The translations under genes and the position numbers were made by a program. A DNA stretch of 64,000 nt from Xylaria sp. FL1777 (Eukaryota; Ascomycota; Sordariomycetes; Xylariales; Xylariaceae), in NCBI GenBank assembly GCA_022578965.1, contig MU400638.1:1-64000 (forward strand). The letters run 5' to 3'. The notes beneath the pieces were generated by a model. That model was not told where the DNA came from. It was given only the letters and a program-made list of their open reading frames with translations, and did not search any database. Shown here in pieces: positions 11,583 to 23,300 of the stretch (within the stretch, counting starts at the first letter, position 1; the number at the start of each line of letters is the position of its first letter).

Positions 11583-12535
11583 ATGTCGGACAAATGGGTA
11601 GATTGGTCTAAGAATGTGCGGTCCAAGGACTATCGCGGGTCGTCGTCCTTTGCGACCTTCATGATCATCGGACGTGAGTAGCCAAAGCCAAAGCCTTTCC
11701 CTCTCGCTTCGTCGCATCGCATCGCATCGCGTGTTTCCTCACCTCACCGGCTGAGCTCCCCGCATTGCAAAATCCCCCATCTTACTCCCCTCGCTTCCCT
11801 CCTTTCCCTCCCACCATTGCAGTCTCAGGTCTCAGGCATTCAGGCCGCCAGCTAACCACATACCCAAATCATGTAGCCGTGTGCTTCTTCCTTGGGATCC
11901 TCTTCGCCGAGTTCCCCTACGACTTCCCGCTCCTCTGGACCTCGGACCCCATCGAGCCCACGTACCTCGACCAGCTGGAGACGCACCTGAAGTTCGTGCA
12001 CCAGTCGCCGCCGCTGATATCGCGCATGCTGAGCATCATGATCGGCACGGGGTTCTGCGGCTTCTTCATCAAGCTGTTCCGGGCCTCCGAGAGCAACATG
12101 CTGTTCGACGGCGCCTCGCTCGTGCTCTACGTCATCGGCGTCGGCGTCTACGTCGCCAACATCGTCAAGGGCCTGCGCTTCGTCAGCGCCGGCATCTGGC
12201 ACGCCCCGGACTTCGCCGCTAATCTGGCCCCCAGCAGCAGTGGTAATGCCCAGGACGCCGAGGGCCACATCATCCTCGGCCGCGAGGACAGCCTCAAGGT
12301 CATGGCCGCCAGCAACACCATCCTCGCCCTCGTCCTCGTCGGCGTCCTCGTCCTCCAGGCCGGCCAGTGGTACGCCGAGCGCAAGGACAACGAGGAGTAC
12401 GAGCGCGCACAGAACGACGCTGCTGCTGCTGCTGGGCAGGAGAAGAACGCCAACGGCAGCAGCAATAGCAATAGCAATGGCCCAAGTAGTCCCACCACAG
12501 CCGCGGAGAAGAGAGCCAGTAAGAAGAGGCAATGA
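11583..12535 (+). CDS. SHR3: ER membrane packaging chaperone Shr3
   Basis: Predicted 249-residue protein from exons 11583-11673 and 11877-12535. The 203-bp intron has a GTGAGT donor, a GCTAAC branch point and a TAG acceptor. Joining restores the first membrane helix and the family signature (VCFFLGILFAEFPYDFPLLW). Three further hydrophobic helices follow (around SIMIGTGFCGFFIKLF, ASLVLYVIGVGVYVANIV and NTILALVLVGVLVLQAG). The hydrophilic C-terminal tail is rich in Ala/Ser/Asn/Lys and ends KKRQ, compatible with a cytosolic ER-retention or COPII-contact tail. Family knowledge: Shr3 is an ER-resident chaperone that folds amino-acid permeases and prepares them for COPII export. The coding bases are markedly G/C-rich compared with the flanks, as is usual for this window's genes. 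Confidence 0.9.
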
Positions 12536-13161
12536 TCGCGGTTCACCGAGACTAGCTTGGGATTTATTTTTTCTTCTTCTTTCTTAATCCTTTTTCGGCT
12601 TTTGTTCTAGCGGAAGTGGCAAAAGTATTCTAAGGTCCCGGTATCTATGCATCCTTATCATCTCAGATCGAGGTGAGAACGGAGTACAAAATACATTTTA
12701 GGGGAGAAAATATGATCTTTTTTTTTTCACATAATAAGAAGTGTATATTGATTGATGATTCACACACAGCTTTCAAAAAGACTGATAATATTTTGCCGCC
12801 AAAAGCGATGAATGTGAATTTCCGAGCCTTCGTAAAGCGAATGAGAGGTGTCTGTCAGTCTACTTAATATACTGAGTTGACAACAGTTTCCCCCGTAAGT
12901 GTAACGCCGATGCTAGCTCCCAATGCCCTGTTTATGTCCGATGGTATCAAAGCCGTTAAAAAAAAGAAAGGGAAAAATAAAAGAATTCCGACTGAAATCA
13001 AGTCATTAACCTCCCCACCCCTTTTCCCCCTTCCCCCCTCCGGGTCAAACTTCCGAAAACGCCATTCATGCTAGTGATTGATTGATTGATTGTATATGCA
13101 CAAATTCCAATCCTGGGATCATCCCTACCCCTACCAGGCAGCCCCCTACGCAGGCATCACG
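12536..13161. other. Convergent 3' ends spacer
   Basis: SHR3 (plus) and the next gene (minus) converge here. The spacer holds both 3' untranslated regions, with T-runs (12718-12728) and A-runs (12957-12970) and a GATT tetranucleotide run near 13075-13091. No gene is supported. Confidence 0.55.
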
Positions 13162-14319
13162 TTACCTCCTCCTCACAGGCGAGTCGACCCCTGGGCGGTC
13201 GGCGTGATGCTGGAACTCGGTCCATGTGGTATCCCGGCGATTGTCGATCGAGGGCGTGCCGACGGTGGACGGGTCGGCGAAGATGTTGATGCTCTCGCTG
13301 CCGCCACTTCTGAGACGGTCAGCGCGCGGTGTGAAGGGGTCCACGACGGAACTGCCTGAGTAGCGGTCCGTGAGATTCCGCAGCCCCCCGATCTCCGCCG
13401 ACGCGTGGTAGCTGCGCGGTCTGTCCGTCATCTCGCTGCCCGGGCGGAACGCTAAGACCGAGTACGGCGAGTTCGGCGGGAAGTGGCCGTGCGTGCCATT
13501 AGTGAGCGTGGGCGAAGGCGACGACGCCACGCTCGAGCTCTGCGCTTTGGCCAGGAAGTCCAGCCGCTGCGTGTGGTAGTCCGCGTGCGGGATCGGCGCG
13601 CTGATCATGTTCCCGAAGGACTCCGTCGTGTCGCGCTTCTCGCGCTCCTCCGCCGCCTTCTTGCGCTTGTGTCGTAGCAGCCAGATGCCGGCTCCGATTA
13701 GCGCTACGGCGAGCAGTCCACCCACGACGCCGCCGACAATGGCCGCCGTGTTGAGTGTGCTAGCGGCTGCGGACGACGGTGTCTCGCTCGATGCTGCTGC
13801 TGCTGCTGTGGTACTTGTGCTGACCTGCCCTGTCGGAGTTGTGGACGACGGGTGGGCTGATGGAGTTGTGCTGGGCGCGCCTAATGTGGCTCCCGGCTTC
13901 TGGCTCTGGTCTTCATCCTTCACGCAGTTGGCGTTGTTTGTATCGCAGTGATACCCAAAGGGACAGCAGCCCTTCCCGCACACCGGAAGTTCCCCATCGA
14001 GTTCCGTCGTCTTCACCGCCGCTTGCGGGTGTGCTACCGGGTCCTGGAGAGATATGTTGCAGTTGATGATCTCTATTGTCGAGCAGTCACTATCGTCGGG
14101 ACAGCACAGCACTGTCGTCGCACCAGCCAGCACGTCACACGAGGATCCCGCGGCGCAGCAGAAATTCGCCGGAAGCCCGGTCTGTGTACATTTGTTGTAG
14201 TTGGCGGCGCATATATCGGCCCTCTCGAGCAACCAGTTGGCTCGGATGGAGGTCGCGGACGCAATCGCGAGCACAGCCGCGAGTTGCAGAGTCCGCAGTG
14301 GACCCCAAGCGTATGACAT
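13162..14319 (-). CDS. Cys-rich single-pass membrane protein, putative cell-surface sensor
   Basis: A single-exon, 385-residue protein. It has an N-terminal signal peptide (about 1-27). A compact ectodomain follows, with 14 cysteines between residues 37 and 132, including adjacent pairs at 54-55, 72-73 and 118-119. A Ser/Thr/Pro-rich, presumably O-mannosylated stalk runs from about 145 to 190. One transmembrane helix lies at 192-215 (IVGGVVGGLLAVALIGAGIW), closed by a basic stop-transfer (RHKRKK). The last 165 residues are a cytosolic Ser/Pro/Arg-rich tail with several potential phosphorylation sites. The layout matches fungal wall-stress or Mid2-like sensors in plan, but the Cys pattern is not a WSC domain and I do not recognise a named family. 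Confidence 0.8.
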   Translation of the reverse strand: MSYAWGPLRTLQLAAVLAIASATSIRANWLLERADICAANYNKCTQTGLPANFCCAAGSSCDVLAGATTVLCCPDDSDCSTIEIINCNISLQDPVAHPQAAVKTTELDGELPVCGKGCCPFGYHCDTNNANCVKDEDQSQKPGATLGAPSTTPSAHPSSTTPTGQVSTSTTAAAAASSETPSSAAASTLNTAAIVGGVVGGLLAVALIGAGIWLLRHKRKKAAEEREKRDTTESFGNMISAPIPHADYHTQRLDFLAKAQSSSVASSPSPTLTNGTHGHFPPNSPYSVLAFRPGSEMTDRPRSYHASAEIGGLRNLTDRYSGSSVVDPFTPRADRLRSGGSESINIFADPSTVGTPSIDNRRDTTWTEFQHHADRPGVDSPVRRR

Positions 14320-17300
14320 AACTTGAAAGTGTTTGCTTGAGGTAGATCGTCTATGGAAAGATAGATTGTCGGAGTTTTATTGACAACGAAGTGAAAAGTA
14401 AGTCTACTTGAGAAGAAGAGAAGGTAAAAAATCAAGCGCGGGGATTAACCCGAGCAGAAGACAGAAGAAATCGTAATATTAATTCTGGCGGCAAAACGGT
14501 TCATTCACGAGAAGTCTAGAGGGCGCGCGTGCAGGGGATAGCGAGGTTGGTGGAAATTATAGCAGGAAGAGAGTCACGAGCAAACAATGAAGGATAGGCT
14601 GCTAGTAGACGGCGTGTTGCGGCTGGCACTAGATGTATAACCGCGAAGAAAGGGAGCGGACAAAGACCGGTTATCATGTATGACGAGCAACAAACCACAA
14701 CCGAACAAGAGGAGGAAGAGAAAAGGCTATTACTGACACGACAACGAGACGATGAAGAAAAGGCTTCATCATCTTTGTGTCCACCCAGACGGGTCGCTTG
14801 ACGAGTGATTGATCATTGTTCGCTTCCTTGGCTGGAACCCGCCGCGACGGTATGCACTCCCCAGCAGCTAGCAGTTCATCATGGCCCAACGAAAACAACG
14901 CTGTCGAGTGACGCATGAATGCCACAGGATAGAAGTGGCCCGATGGCCGGCTGCTGACTGGATGCGTGCACGCCGAATTTGAATCGAGGGCCTCGAGAGC
15001 TAGGTAGGGGTTGCCAGTCGAGTGGGCAGAGAGTCTCTGGCCGGCCTACTCTGGCAGGCTTCGGCAGCCATGCAGTCCGGATGAGGCAGTGTCCCGGGAG
15101 GCCATGTCGTCGTCCAAACGAGAGGCTCTTGTGAGGCGAATCGCTCATCCCTGGCGCGGGCGGTTACAGAGCTGTCCAAAATCCAGCCTATAGCCTCGAG
15201 CTGTGCGAGGGTGGTTGTGGGAAACAAGAGGGAGGGAGAGCTAAGATTGGACTAAATTTGGAGTCGACTTTTCAAATTAGGCGCGACAATGGCAGATGCG
15301 CGTCTACGATTGGATGCCAGGAATCCGCACTATAATTAGCCCCGCAAGTGCCGAGACTTGGTAGAACGACCTAACTAGGTAGGCAGTCTTGAAACAAATT
15401 GGTATAGGTGATGACTACCTACATTTGCCACTTCATGCGAATTCTGTGATTTCTAGGTCTACGAATATACCTGCTAAAAAACAGCTAGCGGGGCCATTGA
15501 AAGTAGGTAAGAATATCCTATATCCTACTATAACTTGCAAATCGTAATCTATACACGAGGCAGGTATTTAAGACATTGGAGGCCTCCTCATCTTTTACCT
15601 GAGCCCCCATGTTCAAGTGTTGGGAAGTGTAATCGTCACGATGAATTTCCTAACTAATACGACGATCTATCTACATGTACCTAGGTAGGGTACCTAAGGT
15701 AGGGTAATTAATGATACGCGAGCTATTGGTTGCGCCTATCTAGAAGAAGCGCATAGGTAATTCACATAGGTAATTCACCCTCGTTCACAGAACTCTGATA
15801 GCGTCTACTCAGCCACACATGCCACGTTCACGGAGAAAGTTTTCATTCTCGCGTCTAAGTAAGAAGAGCCGTGTTCCGAGATGCATCATCAGTCCATTCT
15901 ATAGACAGACATTCACAGTGTGCATGTCCACGGCCCTCGCAGACCGTAGATCGTGTGCACAGATGGGCAACGACCATGACAGCCTATTCGGGCCGCGCTC
16001 TAGGCCGTCTTCTTGTTGGCCTCCGACGGCGGGCTCGTAAGTAGACAGACATCTATCTATACTAGAAGTTCACGTGAAAATGGCATGACGAAAAAGACCC
16101 ATCCGAACCTGAAGATCGCGAAAGGCCAGGCCAGAGCCTCATAGAGCCCGTTGGCAGCGCAAATAGCTCTCAACTCCACTCCCAATACTCCCAAAAGCTC
16201 CTTCAAGGCGAGCGGGCAGGCGGGCAGGCAGTCAGAGCGGGCAGCACGCCGTCGTCCCACGCCGTCATCCGATGCCACGACGACACAGCCTCACTAGTAA
16301 ACTGACCGTGCCCGTGTTCTCTTCGTCGTCCGTCGGCACACAAGTCTTCCGTTGCTTCTGATCATTCCATTCCACTGCTATTCTGGAATTAGTGGTGGCG
16401 GCGGAAGAGGAGGAGGAGGAGGAGTGCGTATTGTGTGCACTTCCGTTGAGGGGATTCCGAGCAAGAGTGCGACTGTGACATCGATAATCCTTGGGGGCCC
16501 CGGTCCCATCCGCGAGCGCGCATAAGGTAAGGTAAGCATGCGGCTCGCTAAAGAACTCCTCTGCTGAGCGAGAACCCATGGGTTTCCGCCAGGCTGGAAG
16601 GAAGCGCGTGCACCATTGTCGAGAGGAACATCGCTTTAATCCTTCGGCTGTAACCTCTCTCTCGTTGCCTCGGTCGTTGTTAGTTCCATTGATAGGTTAC
16701 ACACTTTGTGCCCATGCTTGCGTATACGACGTGGTGACGACAGCGCCGATCTCTTTTGTTCAGCTCATCTAGAATAGAATACCGGTACCTGGATATGCCG
16801 TGACAAGCCGACAGAGCACAGGTCCCGACTATGTTGAAGAAAATGGAATTGTTAGTCCAGAGTCGCACTCTGTCAACGTCGGATGCATAACAATTGGCGG
16901 CGCATCTATAATGGTACCTCTCTCTACCTGGCCTGAGTCCGGGGTTGGGCCGACAATGGCTCGCTGCATTGATCGCCTTTACCGTCTTTTGCCAACAATT
17001 CCATGAATTTGCCCAACTCATCGTCACTTGCCTACTTGTTTTCTCTTGTGTCCGCCGAGGGTATCTAATTCGAGAGGTACCTACTTGCCTACATAGTACT
17101 TCAGACCGACAAGGGTCTCACTTGCTTTTCACCGCATGACATGAATTGAAAATTTGCCATGACCACGTGCCCATGAGATCGTCGAATTGTATACTTCAGT
17201 GAACACTCTATCCCTTGCATTGGGTACCTACAGCAGTGTACCTATAGTAGTATGCTTCCCCACAATGTTTCAACACCAGCCGGATGTCCACGATGGCGGG

Positions 17301-18227
17301 AACTAGTATGTAAATGTGTACACACACCGTAAAACCACGATTGCCCCCATTCTTCCGTTAGTGCCCGTCGTTGACTCACAATCACGGGCCGCTCTTACAC
17401 TCACCGCCTCAATTTTTTTTACTTAGGGTTACAATTTAGTTGATTTTATGACTCAGTAAATTTGCCCGGCAATTGTTACTACCATGGCTGGCAAAATATA
17501 GTGAGTTGGCCAAAAGATTCAAGCCGCTTAGTGACTGGAGTCCGGTAGCCTTTTTGTATTGGCGAAGCGATGATGAGATAGAGTTCACTAAAGCCAAAAC
17601 ATATTGATTGTAATTTTGAATAGTTTTTTGTATTTTGTCGTAATTCAATGATTACACTAACTATTCTTGGGATATCTTTCTCTTTATCCTCAAGAGTTTT
17701 GAGAGGCGGGAAACATTCATAGCGGTGTTTCCCTTATCAAACCTCCCAGGCCATCTTCCTTTAAGTAAACTTTCCTAATCCTCATCTGTAGATGGCTTCA
17801 AAGTGACCCGTAACTCCTTCCAAACATGCTTGGGTATATATCAAAGACCAGAAAAAATGATGGTCCTGTAGAAAAAAAGAGAAAACAATGGTTAAAGTCA
17901 TCGCCGTCCCTCATAAGCCATGATATGGTTCAGTTCCTCCCAGTTCGTAGCAGACTGCCTTGCCCGCACTTCCGTTATATTTTATAATATGCTAAATCCA
18001 AGTGTCGTTCCGATTCGCCTCGCGGCGCTCTCTCTTTGAGGTATATTATGAGTCTGGTGCAAAGATAAAAAAGAAAAAATGCAAAAGGTATTTTAAACAA
18101 AATCCCGCGTTCAAGGGACGGTGACTATCCCGCATCACCTACGGTAGGCCCAATGCATCTGAGGGGAACCAAAGCCTGCTGTGACAGGCCACGCTCCTCA
18201 AGACCTGCTATATTGGAGAGTGGCTGC
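14320..18227. other. Gene-poor 3.9-kb stretch
   Basis: Next to 14319 lies the presumed promoter of the membrane protein, and next to 18228 the 3' region of the Zn2Cys6 gene. Between them no gene is supported. The open frames around 14516-15227, 15819-16040 and 16265-17027 lack domains and overlap on both strands. Visible elements are a TACCTAGGTA palindrome at 15678-15687, a 13-bp direct tandem (CATAGGTAATTCA twice) at 15752-15777, and CACGTG hexamers near 16073 and 17164. Confidence 0.5.
15752..15777. repeat. 13-bp direct tandem duplication
   Basis: Two exact head-to-tail copies of CATAGGTAATTCA. No function is evident. Confidence 0.9.
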
Positions 18228-20322
18228 TTATACTAACAGGTAGTCCCAGCCCCCCATCTGCATAACATCTCTCCAGGAGATGTATGGTGCCTCCGTTGAT
18301 CCCGTTGCACTCGGGCTTGGCTGGAAGCTGTCGACTTGTCGCCAGACTTCGTGAAGCAGCGTAACTACGCCGCCAAAGCTGCCAAAGTTGGCAGCCTCGC
18401 CAAGTTGTGCGATACGATCGCTAAAGAATCGTCTAAATGGAGAGTTTGCACCACTGACGGAGCCTCCGATCAGGTACACCCAAGATAGGCTTCGGTCAAA
18501 ACCATGAAGTCCTGATGGAATGTGCTGAAGGACGTTAGTGAGCTTCTCCACTAGGCCGACGCAGCTGGCCTGGCTGGGCGAAAACCCAGGAACAAGGCTG
18601 CAAAGGTAGATTCGAGCTGCTAAGCGGAATGCACTAGTAATGTTCCTGCTTAGTTGTTTTGGGCTCAAGGACCCATTCGCGTTGAATGGCATCTTAACCG
18701 AGCTATCGCCAGTTTCCGTGAGGTTGATTTGCTCGCCGAGGGAGTGTACATGGGTGCAGAGTGTGATTTCATCCATACCCTCTCGCTTGAGATTCTCAAG
18801 ACAGGCAATCTCCGAGATCAAGTACATGACACGATCTTCACAACCCATTAGCTCGCGTAATCCAAGTGAGCTGTTAGTTGTAGAAAGGTGCTTTTCTCTA
18901 TAGATATGCGCAAATGTCGGTGCCCTCCCCTGCATTGTTGCGCCAAAGATGTCAATCCAGGCAGTCAACGTCATGTTGAAAGGAGTTTGTGTCAATTGCT
19001 CTGCAGGGTCTGTGACGATCCGGGGCAATTCAAGCTTGTTTACTAGAGAGCTGACTGCTTGGAAATGTTGGTGCCATGGGATGTCTGGAAGCGAGTCGTC
19101 ATATCGGCCAACGCAGCATTGGAAGAAGATGAGACTCAATGTGGCCTCTAGGATCTGCTGATGGTCCTCATCCTTGTTGAGCGCTTCGCATAGGCACAAG
19201 ATGGTGGCATGTCGATGTCGCATAATGTCATTGTCGATCTCTTCACTCTGGATGTTCATTGTAGCTTTGAAGTGTTGCGCGGCAATCATAAGACAGCAGT
19301 GAAGGTAACCCTTGTTGTTCTGAAGCGCTGGGAGAATAAGGTCAGAGCTAACTGATCCATGTTGGTTTGTCTCGAGAATGGGGAAAATAGTCGGCAGGAC
19401 GAATTGAATGAAGTGGTCTAATAATCGTTGGTCATTCTCATCGAGTTCGATGTCAACCTGCCTTGAGGTCATAGTTGGGCCATGCGAGAAATCAAAAAAG
19501 TTCATATTTAATGCCTCTTCCGTTAGCGACTCCCGCCGTTCTTGGTAGATCTGCTCGGTCCATTCGCCATCCATTGGGTAGCTGGGTAGGATGGTCCCCG
19601 GTGGTGGAGGGTGGTAAGTGCTAAAGGTGGAAATTGTCGATTCTCTTAATGTGGGAATGTCATTGACGAACATTTCACGTTCTGTCTTGACATCGATCTC
19701 GTAAGGGGACACGTTAAACATGAAGTCAGATGGTGTAGGGAGCAATTGCGGGTTGTAGGCACCATACTCCGGTGCATTTGGGGAGCTGTTGAAGTTGAAG
19801 GCAAAATGCGAGTCAATGGAGGCTGATCTTGTCCGATCCAAGGGGTCTGAGAAAGTTGCGGAGGTTGGTAGGGAATGCGATAGCCCTGGAGGAGAGTTAA
19901 TAGATGTTTGGATGGTGTGCGATGCCTTCTCGGAGAGCTTCTTTCGCTTGATTATCATTTTGATGTCGTCCTTATGTTGCCTCCTCGAGTCGTTGTTGCT
20001 CCACCAGACAGGCCGCTTGTATTCGCAATGGAGACCAAGATGTTTGCATGCTGTGCACATGGGAGTACCTTCATCACACTTCTTTCGCCGTAATCTGCAA
20101 GTGTAGCAGCCTAGTAGGGAGAGATGAGGTCAGTTTCTTGTCGGCGTTGACACTTACACACATTGGTGTTGGCCGTGTAAGTGGGCGGGCAACAGCACTA
20201 GAGTGTAATAGAGAGGAGCACAAACCTGTTCTTGAGCGGCGGTGCATCTGCGTCTTTGCCTTTGGGTTCGCATTGCTGTTAGCCCTAGCGGCCTTTGCCT
20301 TCGGAGGTTGTGCCATAGCCAT
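18228..20322 (-). CDS. Zn2Cys6 transcription factor with a C-terminal fungal-specific domain
   Basis: Predicted 659 residues from exons 20322-20226 and 20110-18228. The 115-bp intron splits the zinc cluster after RRSRTG. Joining gives the full binuclear cluster C-X2-C-X6-C-X6-C-X2-C-X6-C (CYTCRLRRKKC, then CTAC and HC) at residues 34-61. A Lys-rich linker follows (IIKRKKL), then a low-complexity region, then a long C-terminal region from about residue 250 (LDENDQRLLDHFIQFVLP and on to the end, SWRDVMQMGGWDYLLV). This resembles the helical fungal_trans_2 regulatory domain. It is a nuclear DNA-binding regulator and its target genes cannot be inferred. The start is uncertain: in-frame ATGs also occur at 20394, 20379 and 20343, but 20322 has the best context (A at -3, G at +4). 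It stands alone in gene-poor DNA, with no biosynthetic cluster beside it. Confidence 0.85.
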
Positions 20323-20367
20323 GTTGACGGTTGCTGCTCTCATGAAGCCTTCACGCGAGTTGGGGGA

Positions 20368-20397
20368 TATGGTTGACATTTGTATGGTTGACATTTG
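20368..20397. repeat. 15-bp tandem duplication upstream of the TF start
   Basis: Two exact copies of TATGGTTGACATTTG. On the minus strand each supplies an in-frame ATG (20394 and 20379), so the repeat duplicates a possible start codon with its context. Confidence 0.9.
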
Positions 20398-23300
20398 TAT
20401 AGTATTTCGGGGGTCAAGGTACCTGCGTTGAGGTACGAGCAAGCAGGTGTGGGGGGTATTCCCTGTTGGAGGAGATCAGAGGAACCGGGGTCCAGGCCGA
20501 ATATTGCCAGGGGTCCGTTCAGAGTAATATGCCCAAGGAAACCAGTTAATTCCAAAGCCCACTCAACAGTCGAATATTCGCGTGCCGGGGTTTTATCAAG
20601 GATACCACTCAAGCCCGAACTAATACACCTAGTATGTGCGCCGTTGTTGAAATTCGTGATAATTAATATTACTTTTCGTCGAATGAATGACCTGATCGAA
20701 GCGAGTACCAGCTCGCCTTTCACTTTGATATAGTATAGCGGATGAGAGAGAGAGTATAGGGGGGGAGGCGGGAAGGAGGTGAAGAGAGAAAAAGGGAGAG
20801 GTGGCTAAGGTGAACGAAAACGACACTTGGATATTTTGCCCGACAAAGTAGAAGTTAGGTGGGCAAAGGAGGTGTGAAGCCTTATATGATAGCTTCGTGC
20901 TCGTCGGGCTGCGTGGTGAGTTGGTGCTGCTGGATGCGCTGTGTTCAAAAATAGCAACGCACAACCATCCCAGGCTAATTCCTTTTTTAACCCACGATCA
21001 ACGCGGCCTAATTACAGACCATTGCACGCTGCATGTGTAATTAGCCCAAATCAGGATGGAGGGACGTGACTTGAGCCTGCGTGCGCTTGGAGACTCCAAT
21101 CGAGGCTGTCGGTTCGACGGGCCTGGTGTACCCATCTCAACCTCTCCAGTCCGGATCAATGCCCATGTCGGCCAGCCCCCCCTCCCCACTACGCCACTAA
21201 GTATGCGCGCAGAGACACCTAGCTGCCATTGAGAGTGCCATTGAGAGTAGCGGTGCAGAGGGTGTGGTACCACTCGGTGTCACGCACGGCTGCACGCAGT
21301 GACCAGGGTAGCAAGTGGTGTGGGTGACATCGTGGTTTTTTTCAGCAACTCTTCACTGCGTAGCCTGTCAGTTGCTGGGACACCAGATGCACCTCTGGCC
21401 CACTGGCTAGCATCTCGCAGAAAATTGGCCCGTGGAGCTGTGGGTTCTCGTTGCGACTCTGTTAGCCTTGTATTCTCGCGGAATTTGAGAAAGTAGGTAG
21501 TATTATACACCACCTGTATGCGTATGTATACTAGGTTACCTGGTATACTACTCCTACTCAGTAGTATGCTAAACTTACTTACTTAGGTTACAATGTATAC
21601 CTACACAGTATATCGTATGTACATGTGGCTTCAAGGGAGAACATTAGACGCGTGTCTTATCTGTCTTACCTTTGCTTCTGGATCAACTGGCTTTAGTATA
21701 GCACAAGTCTCCGTGTTCTTTCACGCTGCTGTGCGCTCCGAAATGCAAGCTCTACAGGATTAGGAAATAGCCGTACGGCACAAGCAGTCAGGGGTGCCTG
21801 TTGGCAGCTATCGGTTGGACCACGGAACTCATTTTGGCGGGGTAGTTTTGCTACCAATACGTACGCATACAGTATTGATGACGGCCATTATAGGATCGCA
21901 TCGTGGTAACATCGGCCTTAGTGTATTAGTATACCTTGTACAGTAGCATGCGTACTTATGGGTATGTATAGTATGGGTCGAGGGGATGCTACCAAACTGC
22001 AGCAGCTCATTAGCCATTTCTTATTACCAGTCGCATTCACTCTTATGCGGCATGCTATCTTGGTAGCGACTCTCCTATTCCGGCAAATAACGACGACCAA
22101 ATCAGCTTTGTGCGCATGTGTCTCGCTTGATAGGAAATTTCTCGGCCTGTGGATCAGCTTTATCCAGGTTCCAAGTCGTCAACCAACACGAATACGTTAT
22201 GACATAGGACCAGAGATAGTGAAGCTGATGGTGCAATCACTGCACAGTACCGGCACGGATCTTGGAGCAGCTTGTGGCGTACTGAATGAGCAACCTAGAT
22301 TAGAAGACAATATATCTGTACACGTCGCAACCACCAATGAATTCACGGGGTTGTGAGGTGAATACCTACCGATCATGTTAATCAGTACCTAGCGTCCATC
22401 GACGAGGGCTAGATGCAAGCCTGGATTCCTTCGACTGGGTACTAGCGGAGAGAAGGAAACGGGGATTTGTAAAGACTCGGCCAACAAAAAATCGTATGGG
22501 GAGGGGGTACAACGTAGCACGCAAACCGCATGTGCGCCACGATTGCTGGGTTGAATGTTACAACGGTACACGACACCTTGGGGGAGAGCAAGATGAAGAA
22601 GACAAGAGTCGACGAGCGTACACTACTCGGGCTACAGTAGAGGCAACGCATGAAGTGCGAGGTCCGGCTCCTGATTCGCCGTTAACCCAAGGCTAGCGCT
22701 AAGGATGGAGGGAACCGGGTTGGTCTAGCGGATGTGACAAGCATTGACAGTGGGCGCGGATTGGCCAGAGCTCCCAGGCTAGGGCTCGGGACGGATGGCT
22801 GCCAAGAACGGGAAACAGCCAATCTCTATGCAGAGACGGGAGGTTCCCACTAGCGTCTTTGTTCTTTTCTGCTCAAGCTGTATGCGTACTGCGCTAGGCA
22901 CGTCTATCTAGCCTATCCTGGTCGTACCTACTCGGTAGGGAAGTAGCCCTGCAGTGGGTCATCGTGGGGTCGTGATGCGGGCAACAATGAAATGCAGCAA
23001 TATTATGCAGCCAAGGGATGACCATGCATATGTACCATGTACACTGGTAGCCAGGGGGGCTGGTCCTTTGCAAGGATGCATATGGGGAGATGGCTAGCAT
23101 CTTTGCCTATCTAGCCAGTACAATTTATTGTTAGTGGCTTGACCGGCATAATATGAGGGACGGGACAGTAAAGATGAGGTGATATACTGCGTACTGCGTA
23201 GGCACAAGCCGGGTTAGATGAGGTACTGCGTATTCCTAATCTGTAGTGTAGGTATCTGCATACTGCATATATCTCTATGCGTACATGGAACCGAGATATG

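Noticed and set aside
11852..12532. 226-codon minus-strand open frame opposite SHR3
   Set aside because: Same cause: antisense of a G/C-rich exon, giving Asp/Glu/Val low-complexity without a domain.
14516..15227. Cluster of minus-strand open frames upstream of the Cys-rich protein
   Set aside because: They overlap in different frames, have no domain or splice logic, and sit where the promoter of the 14319 gene should be.
22716..22745. tRNA A-box-like TGGTCTAGCGG
   Set aside because: No matching B box follows within tRNA distance.
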